From JANRLF01 sp033762815 (GTDB lineage Bacteria; Bacteroidota; Bacteroidia; Chitinophagales; CAIOSU01), in NCBI GenBank assembly GCA_033762815.1, contig JANRLF010000013.1, forward strand, positions 1 through 64,000: DNA of 64,000 bases. The letters are read 5' to 3'. Below the pieces are notes generated by a model. The model was not told where the DNA came from. It saw only the letters and a program-made list of their open reading frames with translations, and did not search any database. Position numbers and translations under genes: made by a program. Shown piece by piece: positions 27,301 to 34,023 of this stretch (its first letter is position 1; every line of letters starts with the position of its first letter).

Positions 27301-30169
27301 CGGCTGTGATGTTAACATCACCATCGTTTTGTCCGTTGCAGGCATTTCCTGAAGTGGTAGTCAAGGATATTGCATTACTGGTCTCTGAGCCGACTGTATA
27401 AGTCGTACTAGGATTGTTCTGGTTGGTATACTCGGTACGAATCCAGTCAGCAGAACGGGCTACATCTTGTACCCGGGCCTCATCAATCTGTCCGTTGAAA
27501 TACTCCGACCAAGAGCCACCGTTCATCTGGGCACCTAAGCCTATGGGATTATTATCTGTTAAGAAGCTGCTGCCGCAAGATTCAGCATCTACCAATATGC
27601 CATTCACATAAATTGACCTATTCGTAGGCGTTCCAGTAGCCACAATATGATTCCAGGTACTTGTGGATATAGTGCCGCCAGATGCATCGCAACCCGTGTT
27701 CAAAGTGGGAGTGCCATTATTCAGGTTCATGTTGAAATGATCTCTCCAGTCATTGCTGTAATTTTTGGCAACGATGGATGCATGCCCACCAGATCTTGAG
27801 CTCTCCCTGAACCAAGCAGAGACAGTCAGCTCATCCCCCAACGCTAGGGAAGAGCTATATGATACAGCTACATGGTCATTGCCATCAAAGGAGCGAGAGC
27901 CAGCGATCTTTCCTGAACTGAAGTCAGTTGATCCATTGTTGCTACCATCGTTGTTGTTGTAGCTTGCGTCCAGGAAGCTGCTGTTATGCAAGTGCCAAAC
28001 ACCCTTGTAATCATTGGCCCAGGTCAGGCTGGTACTGGGGTTAATGGTTATCCCTGATTTGCCATAGTACAACCTGATAACGGTATTGGTGGTGGCAAAC
28101 AAAGTAGGTATTCTTACCCATGCCACCAGCCGACCTGTAGTAGCTGTGTAGCTTTCTATCTCAAAGCTCAGTTGTTGCGTCCCTGCGCTATTCGTGAAGG
28201 TGACATCATAGCCATTGCTGTTCTGCATGCGCCCGCCATTGGCAACCATGCGCAGGGTGTTATCGGTAATATCTATCAAAAAGGGGAAATCTGCCAAGTC
28301 AGCAGATCCAAACACGTCGTTATGATCAATGGTGATGGTTCGGTAGTAGCTGAATCCGCCGCCCACGCATGTGGTATTCACCGTAATGGCCGCAGTGCCG
28401 GTGCAGCCAATAGCATCAGTAACAGTTACGCTGTAACTGCCACCGGGTATGTTGCTTAAGTTCTGTGTAGTAGCTCCGTTGTTCCAGCTATACGTGAATG
28501 GCGATGTCCCTCCACTACGGCTCAAAGTGACAGCTCCATTGCTAGCCCCCGAGGCGGTCTCGTCTGTCTTGCTCAACGTAATGGAAGGAGCTGCGCCTGA
28601 AGACGTAACTGTAACAGAAGTGCTGGCCGTGGTACCATTAGGGCCCGTAACAGTAACAGTATAGGTACCTGCTGCTAGGCCGCTTATGTCTTGGGTAGTG
28701 GCACCGTTGCTCCATAGATAGGTGTAGCCAAGGCCGCTACAATTACAGTTCAGCGCTGCGCCTCCACTGTAGTTTGAGCTCCAGTTGGTCTCTACTCCGT
28801 TGGCATCGCATAGCTGCACGTTGCCACTCATGCTTCCTGAGCTGTTAATGGTGGTGCTCCCGCTTACCGAAACATTGGCACAAGCACTTCCCGTGTTATT
28901 AATGGTGCCGTTCAACGTAATGCTGCCAGTGCTTAGGTTTGCCCCTGGGTTCATAGTAATGGTACCACTGGAGTTGATGGTGGTGAGGGAGGTGGTGCTG
29001 ATACTGCCATAGTTGTTAATGAGCCCGTTGTGTTGAATGGCATTGGCGGATAAGCTACCGTTATTAGTGAAAGTAGTTGAGCTGTTGTTGGTAAAAGTGC
29101 CGCTCACTTCAATGCTCCCGCTGTTAAGGGTAATGTTGTTGTTGATGAAGCTTGAAACGGTTATCTCATTAGTGTTGTATAGTGCTGCACTAGAGTTAAC
29201 ATCGACAGTGCCTGCTGTCAAGGACCCATGGTTGTAAAGGGTGGATGTGTTGTTAATGCTTATGGTGCCTGAGACTGACAGGGTGCCATAATTTCGGAAG
29301 GTGTTGCCATTCAATGACAGGTTGGATATGCTCATGCTGCCATTGTTGATAATTTCCCCGGTGTTGAAGTTTAATGACGATATACTGGCCGAGCCAGCAT
29401 TTACCAAGGTTCCGCCGTTCATAGTAAGGTTACCCGTAAAACTGCCCGTAACGCAACCCGTTTGGCCTGCGTTAAGGGTATAGCTGCTTGAACCTGTAAG
29501 CGTTACGCTGCATGAGCTGGTGTTATATGGCGATGCAATTGAGCCGCCAACCGTACCTGGTATCACTGTCAAGTCTATGGAGCCGGCAGATATACAACTG
29601 GCATTCACCACTGAGGTGCCCAGGCTGAAGTTATTCTTCAATGTACCAGTAGCTGTAATATTATCCACACGATAGTATTCATCAGTAGCATCATTATTTG
29701 CTATAAAGCTTAACACCAAAATTCTTCCAGAAAGATTGTTTTGACTGGCAGTAGCACTGGTAAAATCGTCATAAAGGTTGCCGTTGGTAGAAAAGTTGTT
29801 CCAAGGCCCGCCATCTATTTGATAGCGGATACGAATATAGTCATCCGACTCCAATGAACCGCTTTCGCTCAATGCCGCCGAAAGCGATATGGTCGAATAA
29901 TTGGATATATCAATGGGTACGCTGTACCACACGGCGTTGCAATTGGTGCCACGACCTTCCATACGGTTGCTCTGCACTTGAAAGTACCTGTTTGATCCAA
30001 AAGAGCATGCGCTTACGTCGCGGTACCAATTGGTGCCGCTTGTGGTGCCATTAGATTCCGTAAACGTTTCTGAATAAAAGGTGGTTTGCGCTGACAGAGA
30101 GGAAGCAGTAAAAAGGCAAATAGCTATAGCCAATGCTTGTAAATACCTGCTTAGCAATGTACTTTTCAT
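18368..30169 (-). CDS. Giant SprB-repeat surface adhesin with LamG domain and T9SS sorting signal
   Basis: About 3,933 residues, starting at the ATG at 30167-30169 (MKSTLLSRYLQALAIAICL, signal peptide ending SLSAQ); the longer frame from 30208 adds 13 residues before it. Order: an N-terminal jelly-roll-like domain (to about 190), Asn/Ser/Gly beta-helix segments (about 200-480), two SprB-like repeats, a DUF2341 domain (SYYRTITIDHNDVFGSADLA, about 630), a LamG-like domain (about 750-930), then over twenty SprB repeats of about 75 residues (GGTSPYTYNWGGG, GTYTVTVTD). These are broken by Ser/Thr-rich repeats (TFTASGG, STGATTAAI) and a carbohydrate-binding-like insert (LVTNGDFESGNTGF). The C-terminus has a beta-helix segment, a stem module and a type A signal (VYPVPSTGVLNLEL, KKVTMIQ). 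SprB of Flavobacterium is the gliding adhesin, so adhesion or motility is likely but inferred. Confidence 0.93.
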   Translation of the reverse strand: MKSTLLSRYLQALAIAICLFTASSLSAQTTFYSETFTESNGTTSGTNWYRDVSACSFGSNRYFQVQSNRMEGRGTNCNAVWYSVPIDISNYSTISLSAALSESGSLESDDYIRIRYQIDGGPWNNFSTNGNLYDDFTSATASQNNLSGRILVLSFIANNDATDEYYRVDNITATGTLKNNFSLGTSVVNASCISAGSIDLTVIPGTVGGSIASPYNTSSCSVTLTGSSSYTLNAGQTGCVTGSFTGNLTMNGGTLVNAGSASISSLNFNTGEIINNGSMSISNLSLNGNTFRNYGTLSVSGTISINNTSTLYNHGSLTAGTVDVNSSAALYNTNEITVSSFINNNITLNSGSIEVSGTFTNNSSTTFTNNGSLSANAIQHNGLINNYGSISTTSLTTINSSGTITMNPGANLSTGSITLNGTINNTGSACANVSVSGSTTINSSGSMSGNVQLCDANGVETNWSSNYSGGAALNCNCSGLGYTYLWSNGATTQDISGLAAGTYTVTVTGPNGTTASTSVTVTSSGAAPSITLSKTDETASGASNGAVTLSRSGGTSPFTYSWNNGATTQNLSNIPGGSYSVTVTDAIGCTGTAAITVNTTCVGGGFSYYRTITIDHNDVFGSADLADFPFLIDITDNTLRMVANGGRMQNSNGYDVTFTNSAGTQQLSFEIESYTATTGRLVAWVRIPTLFATTNTVIRLYYGKSGITINPSTSLTWANDYKGVWHLHNSSFLDASYNNNDGSNNGSTDFSSGKIAGSRSFDGNDHVAVSYSSSLALGDELTVSAWFRESSRSGGHASIVAKNYSNDWRDHFNMNLNNGTPTLNTGCDASGGTISTSTWNHIVATGTPTNRSIYVNGILVDAESCGSSFLTDNNPIGLGAQMNGGSWSEYFNGQIDEARVQDVARSADWIRTEYTNQNNPSTTYTVGSETSNAISLTTTSGNACNGQNDGDVNITAVGGTSPYTFAWSGMSRSGGGTSATNQYNITGVPAGSYSITVTDACGTTGTASASVSQYSAINPSVSATNVSCNGGSNGAVTLTVTGGTSPYTYNWGGGITTQNRTSLAAGTYTVTITDNNGCSATASATITQPTALSASISGTNPTCAGGTGAANLTVSGGTSPYTYNWGGGITTEDRSNLSAGTYTVTVTDSRSCTTTASVTLTLSGAITASVSGTNTICSGASSTFTASGGTSYVWSTGATTAAITVSTAGTYSVTATASGCTASSSRTLTVNAAPTAAISGTQTICSGGSSTFTASGGGTYLWSTGATTAAISVSTAGTYTVTVTGSNGCTATASRALTVNSATASISGTQTVCAGGTTTFTATGGGTYLWSTGATTAAITVSSSGTYNVTVTNSGCTASASRTANISSTISPSIAGTNVNCFGQSTGAATLTVTGGTSPYTYNWGGGVTTQNRTGLVAGTYTVTVTDANACTATASVTITQPSAALSASIAGTNVNCFGQSTGAANLTVTGGTSPYTYNWGGGITTQNRTGLAAGTYTVTVTDSRSCTTTASVTITQPSAALSASIAGTNVNCFGQSTGAATLTVTGGTSPYTYNWGGGVTTQNRTGLAAGTYTVTVTDANSCTITASTTITQPTALSVTTTPTNVTCGFCTDGTITTSVSGGVSPYTYNWGSGVTSQNRSNLAPNTYTVTVTDANGCTVGSSALVGYPMRVNIAGGSACSPGAGSATASTTGGVSPYSYVWSTGATTATISNLNSGTYYVTATDSRGTTATQSVIISNTSFTGALTPASANICQGQSVQLTATGGNVFTWSPSTGLSNATIANPVASPTVSTTYTVSTGITSGELVTNGDFESGNTGFTSAYGYVSLPSGNLYPEGLYAVGTSAGSYHGNFTGLGYGGTGNFMIINGATVQGQDVWTQVVSVTPNTDYNFSTWITSVNEANPAQLRFEINGTIIGPVITAPNGVRGTWIQFNTTWNSGSNTSATISIVNNNTVAGGNDYGLDNISFTTVCTYNGGNIPITVRPTPTVNAGTDKSVCQGSSTTLTASATGSGITYAWSSGASTASTSVSPSSTTNYVITVTNSSSCSASDTVAVVVNTRPTVSLSGTNIGCFGASTGAITTTVTNGTAPYSYNWGGGVITQNRTGLAAGTYNVTVTDANGCTGTASITLTQPSALSASIAGTNVSCNGGTNGAATLTVSGGTSPFTYNWGGGITTQNRTALAAGTYTVTVTDANSCTVAASVTITQPSILSGSITATNVACFGNSTGTATLTVTGGTSAYTYNWGGGVTTQNRTALAAGTYTVTITDSRSCTATASVTISQPSAALTASIAGTNVACRGNSTGAATLTVSGGTSPYTYNWGGGVTTQNRTGLAAGTYTVTVTDANACTTTASVTITQPAAALSASIAGTNVSCNGGTNGAATLTASGGTSPYTYNWGGGVTTQNRTALTAGTYTVTVTDANACTATAAVTITQPAVVSGTISVTNVACFGNSTGAATLTPAGGTAPYTYNWGGGITTQNRTGLAAGTYTVTITDSRSCTATASVTITQPSAALSASITGTNVACRGNSTGAATLTVSGGTSPYSFNWGGGVTTQNRTGLAAGTYTVTVTDANACTTTASVTITQPAAALSASIAGTNVSCNGGTNGAATLTASGGTSPYAYNWGGGITTQNRTGLAAGTYTVTVTDANACTATASVTITQPSALSIGYTRTHVTCNGAANGTINLSVVNGTSPYTYLWNSGATTANRTGLAPGNHSVTVTDANGCTASNTINITQPVAALSAQVLGNNLSCYQDNSGMAYLNSATGGTGPYVYTWSNGSSSSAIYDLAAGTYTLTVTDAQGCSISKSVTLTEPTAFTISASATDVSCNGSANGSVNLTASSSYPPYTYTWSSGEITEDLSGKGPGTYSVEVMDANGCTATASATITQPSTLTASIAGTNVNCNGGTNGAADLTVSGGTSPYSYNWGGGITSDDRTSLAAGTYTVTVLDANNCSATASTTLTQPTAMSVSLSGTNINCNGGATGAITTTVTGGTSPYTYNWGGGVTTQNRSGITAGTYTVTVSDSRSCTATASITITQATALTVAVTGTNITCNGASTGSVTMMPSGGTPSYTYLWNTGNTSQNLTSRAAGTYSVTVTDSRGCTGNGSVTLTQPTAISAIPTATNATCNGGSNGSISLAVTGGTSPYTYNWGSGITTQNRTGLSAGTYTVTITDANACTATASSSVGQGTSINLSTSTTAQTKANLSDGSVSLTVSGGTSPYTYNWGGGVTTQNRSNVVAGTYTVTVTDAAGCTASTSATVTIGPCICVATGNWSNGSTWLGDCHGGGGKYAGAPDDVVIQGYKVTVDSTHAAKSVRLLESTSDTTRLTFTNSNTLAVTDSFVFNTSATGKNVEVKLEDNAELNVSGDMSIIHSGGKDIWVYLNQNSGNNAKLAVGGDLDITLNNTANDLVLKAFAANDSIVIGGDLNLYNNSSNSGKTLDVVLNSTARMIVAGNINLNAVRDGNLEITLNSNSTLELKGNLNRVSVGGAKFGSFTSNGNANLLLNGSSQQVLPGNTGSGNDAFTYKDVIINNTSSYPQIVTNGTVTITDSLIFMQGMILTNNDSIIFTNTASGALRGHSANSYIVGTLRRYIASNTATYDFPIGRGGTNGYFWARIKNNLMIGPSYLTAEFKEVPQSEVGRPINVVTNLNTFTELNTTGMWSIEPNVQPLLGSYDISVSTENFTGLYDNMFGLIKRPRSSGTQSWGIGNGLIPLWATLDRLVSTGSTSLSTLGSFSDFGIGQNGGGGLPIELLSFDGEYQPEKNAVRLYWNTEVEVNNDYFIIQRSEDGVEYTDISRVPGAGNSTLPLSYETFDNDPLRGTTYYRLVQYDFDGKFAMFDPIAITVVDRTADHFKVYPVPSTGVLNLELKSKAHDISVIVYDMNGSIIQTFGFNNELEVFKGKIDLTGKVASGQYFIRIMADGEEMVKKVTMIQ
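22188..23550 (-). repeat. Duplicated three-unit SprB cassette inside the giant gene
   Basis: Units recognised by NVACFGNSTG, NVACRGNSTG and NVSCNGGTNG occur in that order twice in tandem. Landmarks such as GATGGCTG recur at 22641 and 23322, an offset of 681 bases, exactly 227 codons, so the frame is kept. Single units recur at about 227-228 bases. A further near-identical run marked NVNCFGQSTG occurs three times between about 25500 and 26070. Confidence 0.8.
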
Positions 30170-30318
30170 GGTTTGGTTTTTTGGTCGGTCGGGATACACG
30201 TACGGCAAGCCTTACTTGTATCCATCACCTTGTACGCAAAAAACCGTAAGGGGTTACAGCACTAAGGGATAATTGCTGCAGAAAAAACAATGAAAGCTGG
30301 TTGGCTTTATCAGTTTAC

Positions 30319-31098
30319 TTAAATGCCCTTAAAGGAAGCTGCCCTTTTCTCAACAAAGGCATTCATTCCCTCTTTTTGATCTTCCGTAGCAAAGAGGGCA
30401 TAGAAATTCTTACGTTCGAACAAAAGGCCTTGGTCCAAATCGCTATTGAATGCATGCAATACCGCCTCTTTGGCATGTTGCACCGCTATGGGGGAAAGCT
30501 TCGCTATTTCCGAGGCTAACTTTAGCGCTTCTTCCAAGTACAATTCCACAGGCACTACTCTATTGATAAGGCCGGCAGCGAGAGCTTCTTGGGCAGCAAT
30601 GAATTTGCCGGTCAATACCATTTCCATCGCCCTTGCCTTGCCGATTGCTCGGGTAAGCCGTTGGGTGCCCCCAGCACCAGGCATCACCCCAATCTTTATC
30701 TCGGGTTGACCAAACTGGGCTGTTTCCGAGGCTACTATCATGTCGCATAACATGGTCAGCTCGCAGCCCCCACCCAATGCAAAACCCGATACTGCAGCTA
30801 TGATGGGCTTCTTCACCTTCTTGATTCTATCCCAAGTAGAAAATTGGTCAATCTTGTACATATCCACGGAATTCCTACCTGCCATCTCCTTAATATCAGC
30901 ACCAGCAGCAAATACCCTTTCATTGCCAGTAAGCACAATAGCCCTTACACTGTCATCTTTATCCAGCATCTCCATCGCATCGCGCAATTCGCCCATCAAT
31001 TCCAAGTTAAGAGCGTTAAGCTCTTTGGGTCTGTTCAATCTTATCAAAGCAACATGTGGCTGCACAACTGATTCGACTAAAATGTTGCGGTATTCCAT
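30319..31098 (-). CDS. Enoyl-CoA hydratase/isomerase family protein
   Basis: 259 residues, crotonase fold. Oxyanion-hole segments are AGADIKEMAG (about 66-75) and FALGGGCELTMLCD (about 105-118). The catalytic pair of hydratases is expected at the two Glu of the GGGCEL and PEIKIGVMPGAGG regions; both Glu are present, which favours hydratase over a non-hydratase crotonase. It would hydrate short-chain enoyl-CoA in fatty acid or amino acid breakdown. It is the last of three genes, with PAP2 and a methyltransferase upstream, 1 base after PAP2. The acyl-CoA dehydrogenase at 46592 could supply its substrate. Confidence 0.93.
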   Translation of the reverse strand: MEYRNILVESVVQPHVALIRLNRPKELNALNLELMGELRDAMEMLDKDDSVRAIVLTGNERVFAAGADIKEMAGRNSVDMYKIDQFSTWDRIKKVKKPIIAAVSGFALGGGCELTMLCDMIVASETAQFGQPEIKIGVMPGAGGTQRLTRAIGKARAMEMVLTGKFIAAQEALAAGLINRVVPVELYLEEALKLASEIAKLSPIAVQHAKEAVLHAFNSDLDQGLLFERKNFYALFATEDQKEGMNAFVEKRAASFKGI

Positions 31099-31099
31099 A

Positions 31100-31768
31100 T
31101 CATTCAGGTGTTGATACTATACTTTCCGTATCTGGGTCAAAAATGGAGTTCTTCTTTTTACGTCGCCTAACAGGCCTAAGCTTTTCATCCAAGTTGCTCT
31201 TATAGAATTCTTGCGATAGAAAATACCGTGTTGCGAAAAAACAAGAAATTCCAATCACTGTCCCAAGTATCCCTCCCCCCACAATATCCGACGGGTAGTG
31301 CACACCAACATATACTTGGGCAAATCCCACTATGGTTGACCATAGCAAAAGGATGGGAAATAAAAAGCGGCTTTTTGAGAAAAACAATAGACCTGCGAAA
31401 ATCGATATGGCGAAATGGTTGGCCGCATGGCTCGATGTAAAGCTAAAACCACTGCCACAGGCAACCAAGGTACGCACGGAGGCTTTAATGTAGGGGTCAT
31501 TACATGGACGTATCCTTTCGAATAGAGGCTTCACTATGGAACTGCTCATCTGGTCGCTAAGCACGATTACAATCACCGCTCCCAAGAGTATTTTCCAACC
31601 ATCCTTTTTAAAATTGTTCAAGATAAAAAAGCCTGAAAATGTATAAAGCGGCAGCCACATCCACTTGTTGCGCATCAGTGGCATAAACAAATCAAGAAAA
31701 CCGTTTTTTAAACCTTGATTGATGGTATGAAAAAGTTGGTGGTCCAAATGGATTAGATAGTCCATCAT
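31100..31768 (-). CDS. PAP2-family membrane phosphatase
   Basis: 222 residues with about five membrane helices. Motif 1 is K80-PLFERI-R87P, motif 2 is TSSHA (His114) and motif 3 is AQVYVGVHYPSD (His157, Asp161). The motif 3 Arg of the classical SRxxxxxHxxxD is Gln151 here, a substitution seen in other Bacteroidota members. The family dephosphorylates lipid phosphates such as undecaprenyl pyrophosphate or phosphatidylglycerophosphate, with the active site facing the periplasm. The C-terminal tail is basic (KLRPVRRRKKKN) and likely cytosolic. It overlaps the upstream methyltransferase gene by 4 bases. Confidence 0.9.
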   Translation of the reverse strand: MMDYLIHLDHQLFHTINQGLKNGFLDLFMPLMRNKWMWLPLYTFSGFFILNNFKKDGWKILLGAVIVIVLSDQMSSSIVKPLFERIRPCNDPYIKASVRTLVACGSGFSFTSSHAANHFAISIFAGLLFFSKSRFLFPILLLWSTIVGFAQVYVGVHYPSDIVGGGILGTVIGISCFFATRYFLSQEFYKSNLDEKLRPVRRRKKKNSIFDPDTESIVSTPE

Positions 31769-32502
31769 TTGCTAACAATCATAATTAGACGGTCTGACTC
31801 ATGGTTAAAATCGTTCAACATATAATCCCCGAAAGTTGTTTTCAATTGAAAACCGCTTTCTTTAAAATACTTTTCAAAATCACTTAACCTTAGCAACTGC
31901 ACCCGCTCTTGAAAATGCTGGCTTGCACCATCTGCTTCAAAGGTTATATCCTTTATTATAAACTGGCCTCCCACCCGCTTTTCGATTTGAAACTCTATGC
32001 CACCAACGGTCTTAGTATGCTTAGGTACTATTACATCCAACACTTTATCGGCATTGAAAAAGTCCACTACAAAATTTCCACCTTCTTTTAATCCAGCATA
32101 AGCCGAACGAACTACTTTAAAATTATCCCTCGGTTGCTGAAAGTAACCCAAACTGGTGAAGAAACTAAAGATATAATCAAAGTAGTGGATGCGGAAATAG
32201 TTTCTTATATCATGCTCGTAAAAATGCAAGTTGCCGGACTCATGACTTCTTGCTGCCGCAATGCTTCTTACCGATAAATCAATGCCTGTAACATTATACC
32301 CTTTGTTAGCCAAATAGATGGAGTGCCTGCCACTGCCACATGCCATGTCCAGCATCCGGGCATGTTCTTTTGGCTTCAAATAGGCTAATAAATTATCAAT
32401 AAATAATTGTGCCTCCTGCTCATTGCGATGGCTATACAATACATCGTAATAGGGCGAATCAAACCATTGCTTAAACCAATCTTGCTTTGAATCCAATAGC
32501 AT
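31765..32502 (-). CDS. Class I SAM-dependent methyltransferase
   Basis: 245 residues, cytosolic. Motif I is MLDMACGSGRHS (about 50-61), the acidic motif II is NVTGIDLS, and motif III lies near DYIFSFFTSLGYF. The N-terminal DWFKQWFDSPYYDVLYSHR is characteristic of a widespread small-molecule methyltransferase subgroup. The substrate is unknown. It is the first gene of a three-gene minus-strand run with PAP2 and enoyl-CoA hydratase; the 4-base overlap with PAP2 suggests coupled translation. It is divergent from glmM. Confidence 0.9.
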   Translation of the reverse strand: MLLDSKQDWFKQWFDSPYYDVLYSHRNEQEAQLFIDNLLAYLKPKEHARMLDMACGSGRHSIYLANKGYNVTGIDLSVRSIAAARSHESGNLHFYEHDIRNYFRIHYFDYIFSFFTSLGYFQQPRDNFKVVRSAYAGLKEGGNFVVDFFNADKVLDVIVPKHTKTVGGIEFQIEKRVGGQFIIKDITFEADGASQHFQERVQLLRLSDFEKYFKESGFQLKTTFGDYMLNDFNHESDRLIMIVSK

Positions 32503-32577
32503 TTATTTAATATAGCTTGGGTGGCTTTAAGGTTTGATTTAAATGACTATTTTTAACCCGAGCAAATTTAGAAAATT

Positions 32578-33978
32578 TTGACGCTAATTAAATCGATTTC
32601 GGGCATTAGAGGGACTATTGGGGGAAAGAGCGGTGAAAACTTGACACCGGCTGATATTGTTAAGTATACGGCTGCTTATGGAACATGGCTAAAAAAAAGG
32701 GCTACTAACCTCAAGGTAGTTATCGGCAGGGATGCCCGGATTTCAGGGGAAATGGTAACCCATTTGGTAAAAGGCACATTGCTTGGCTTGGGCATCGATG
32801 TGGTTGACCTTGGCCTTTCCACTACTCCTACGGTGGAGATGGCCGTTGTTGGCGAACAGGCCGGTGGCGGCATAATTGTTACCGCTAGCCATAACCCAAA
32901 GCAATGGAATGCCCTAAAACTGCTGAACGAGCTGGGTGAATTTATATCTGACAAGGACGGACAAGCCGTGTTGAAGCTGGCCGAGAATGACCAAATAGAA
33001 TATGCTGAAGTAGGGAAAATAGGCAAGGCAAGTACGATAGATGATTATATTGACAGGCATATTGAGCAAATATTGGCATTGCCCTTAGTGGACGTGGAAG
33101 CCATAAAAGCCAAAGGGTACAAAATAGTGGTGGATGCTGTCAATAGCTCTGGCGGTATTGCTGTGCCCAAACTTTTAAGGGCACTAGGAGTTACTAATAT
33201 TGTTGAGCTTTTTTGTGAGCCCAACGGCTTGTTCCAGCATAATCCTGAACCCCTGCCTGAGAATCTATTAACCATTAGTAGCGAGGTAAAAAAGGAAAAG
33301 GCCGATTTGGGTATTGTGGTTGACCCTGATGTGGATAGACTAGCTTTTGTAAGCAACGATGGCAGTTTCTTTGGCGAAGAATATACTTTAGTTGCCATTG
33401 CTGATTATGTGTTGCAAAACAAGGTAGGCAATACGGTTTCCAACCTGTCATCTACCAAAGCCTTGAAAGACATTACATTGAAGCGTGGAGGTGAACATTT
33501 CAGTGCCGCAGTGGGCGAGGTAAATGTGGTAGCCAAAATGAAAGAAGTAAATGCAGTGATAGGGGGCGAAGGCAATGGGGGCGTCATATACCCCGAACTA
33601 CACTATGGGCGCGATGCGCTGGTAGGCATTGCGCTGTTTTTATCGCATATGGCTAAGTTTGGCAAATCAAGCTCGGTGTTGCGGGCCAACTACCCCAATT
33701 ACTTTATATCGAAAAACAAGATTACCCTTACGCCTGAAGTGAATGTGGACGAAGTGCTAAAAAGCATCCACAAAAAGTATAAGAAAAATCCGGTAAGCAC
33801 TATTGATGGGGTAAAGATAGAATTTGACGAAAACTGGGTGCACTTGCGCAAGTCGAACACGGAACCTATCATAAGGATTTATGCCGAAAGCCAGCATGAG
33901 ACTACAGCCGATACCTTAGCCAGGAAAATCATGAGCGATATCAAGGAGTTGACCAATGGCAAAGTGTCCGATTTCTGA
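32578..33978 (+). CDS. glmM: Phosphoglucosamine mutase, TTG start
   Basis: 466 residues. It interconverts glucosamine-6-phosphate and glucosamine-1-phosphate for UDP-GlcNAc synthesis, or acts as a broader phosphohexomutase. The catalytic Ser is in TASHNPKQWNALK, the Mg-binding loop is DPDVDRLAF, the sugar loop is GGEGNGGVIYPE and the phosphate loop SNTEPIIRIYA. An in-frame TAG at 32569 leaves only ATT 32575 or TTG 32578; TTG gives MTLIKSISGIRGTIGG, the expected N-terminus of the family, so TTG is the likely start. The GGEGN sugar loop differs from the GEQSGH of classical bacterial GlmM, so phosphomannomutase activity is possible. Confidence 0.9.
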   Translation: MTLIKSISGIRGTIGGKSGENLTPADIVKYTAAYGTWLKKRATNLKVVIGRDARISGEMVTHLVKGTLLGLGIDVVDLGLSTTPTVEMAVVGEQAGGGIIVTASHNPKQWNALKLLNELGEFISDKDGQAVLKLAENDQIEYAEVGKIGKASTIDDYIDRHIEQILALPLVDVEAIKAKGYKIVVDAVNSSGGIAVPKLLRALGVTNIVELFCEPNGLFQHNPEPLPENLLTISSEVKKEKADLGIVVDPDVDRLAFVSNDGSFFGEEYTLVAIADYVLQNKVGNTVSNLSSTKALKDITLKRGGEHFSAAVGEVNVVAKMKEVNAVIGGEGNGGVIYPELHYGRDALVGIALFLSHMAKFGKSSSVLRANYPNYFISKNKITLTPEVNVDEVLKSIHKKYKKNPVSTIDGVKIEFDENWVHLRKSNTEPIIRIYAESQHETTADTLARKIMSDIKELTNGKVSDF

Positions 33979-34023
33979 ACCTTAAGCAGGCTGGCTTTGT
34001 AGGTACTTACAACCATTTGAAAG

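Noticed and set aside
18837..30054. Many plus-strand and alternate minus-strand frames of 60-135 codons within the giant gene
   Set aside because: They are shadows of the repetitive Thr/Gly/Ser-rich coding sequence; none has a start context or recognisable domain.
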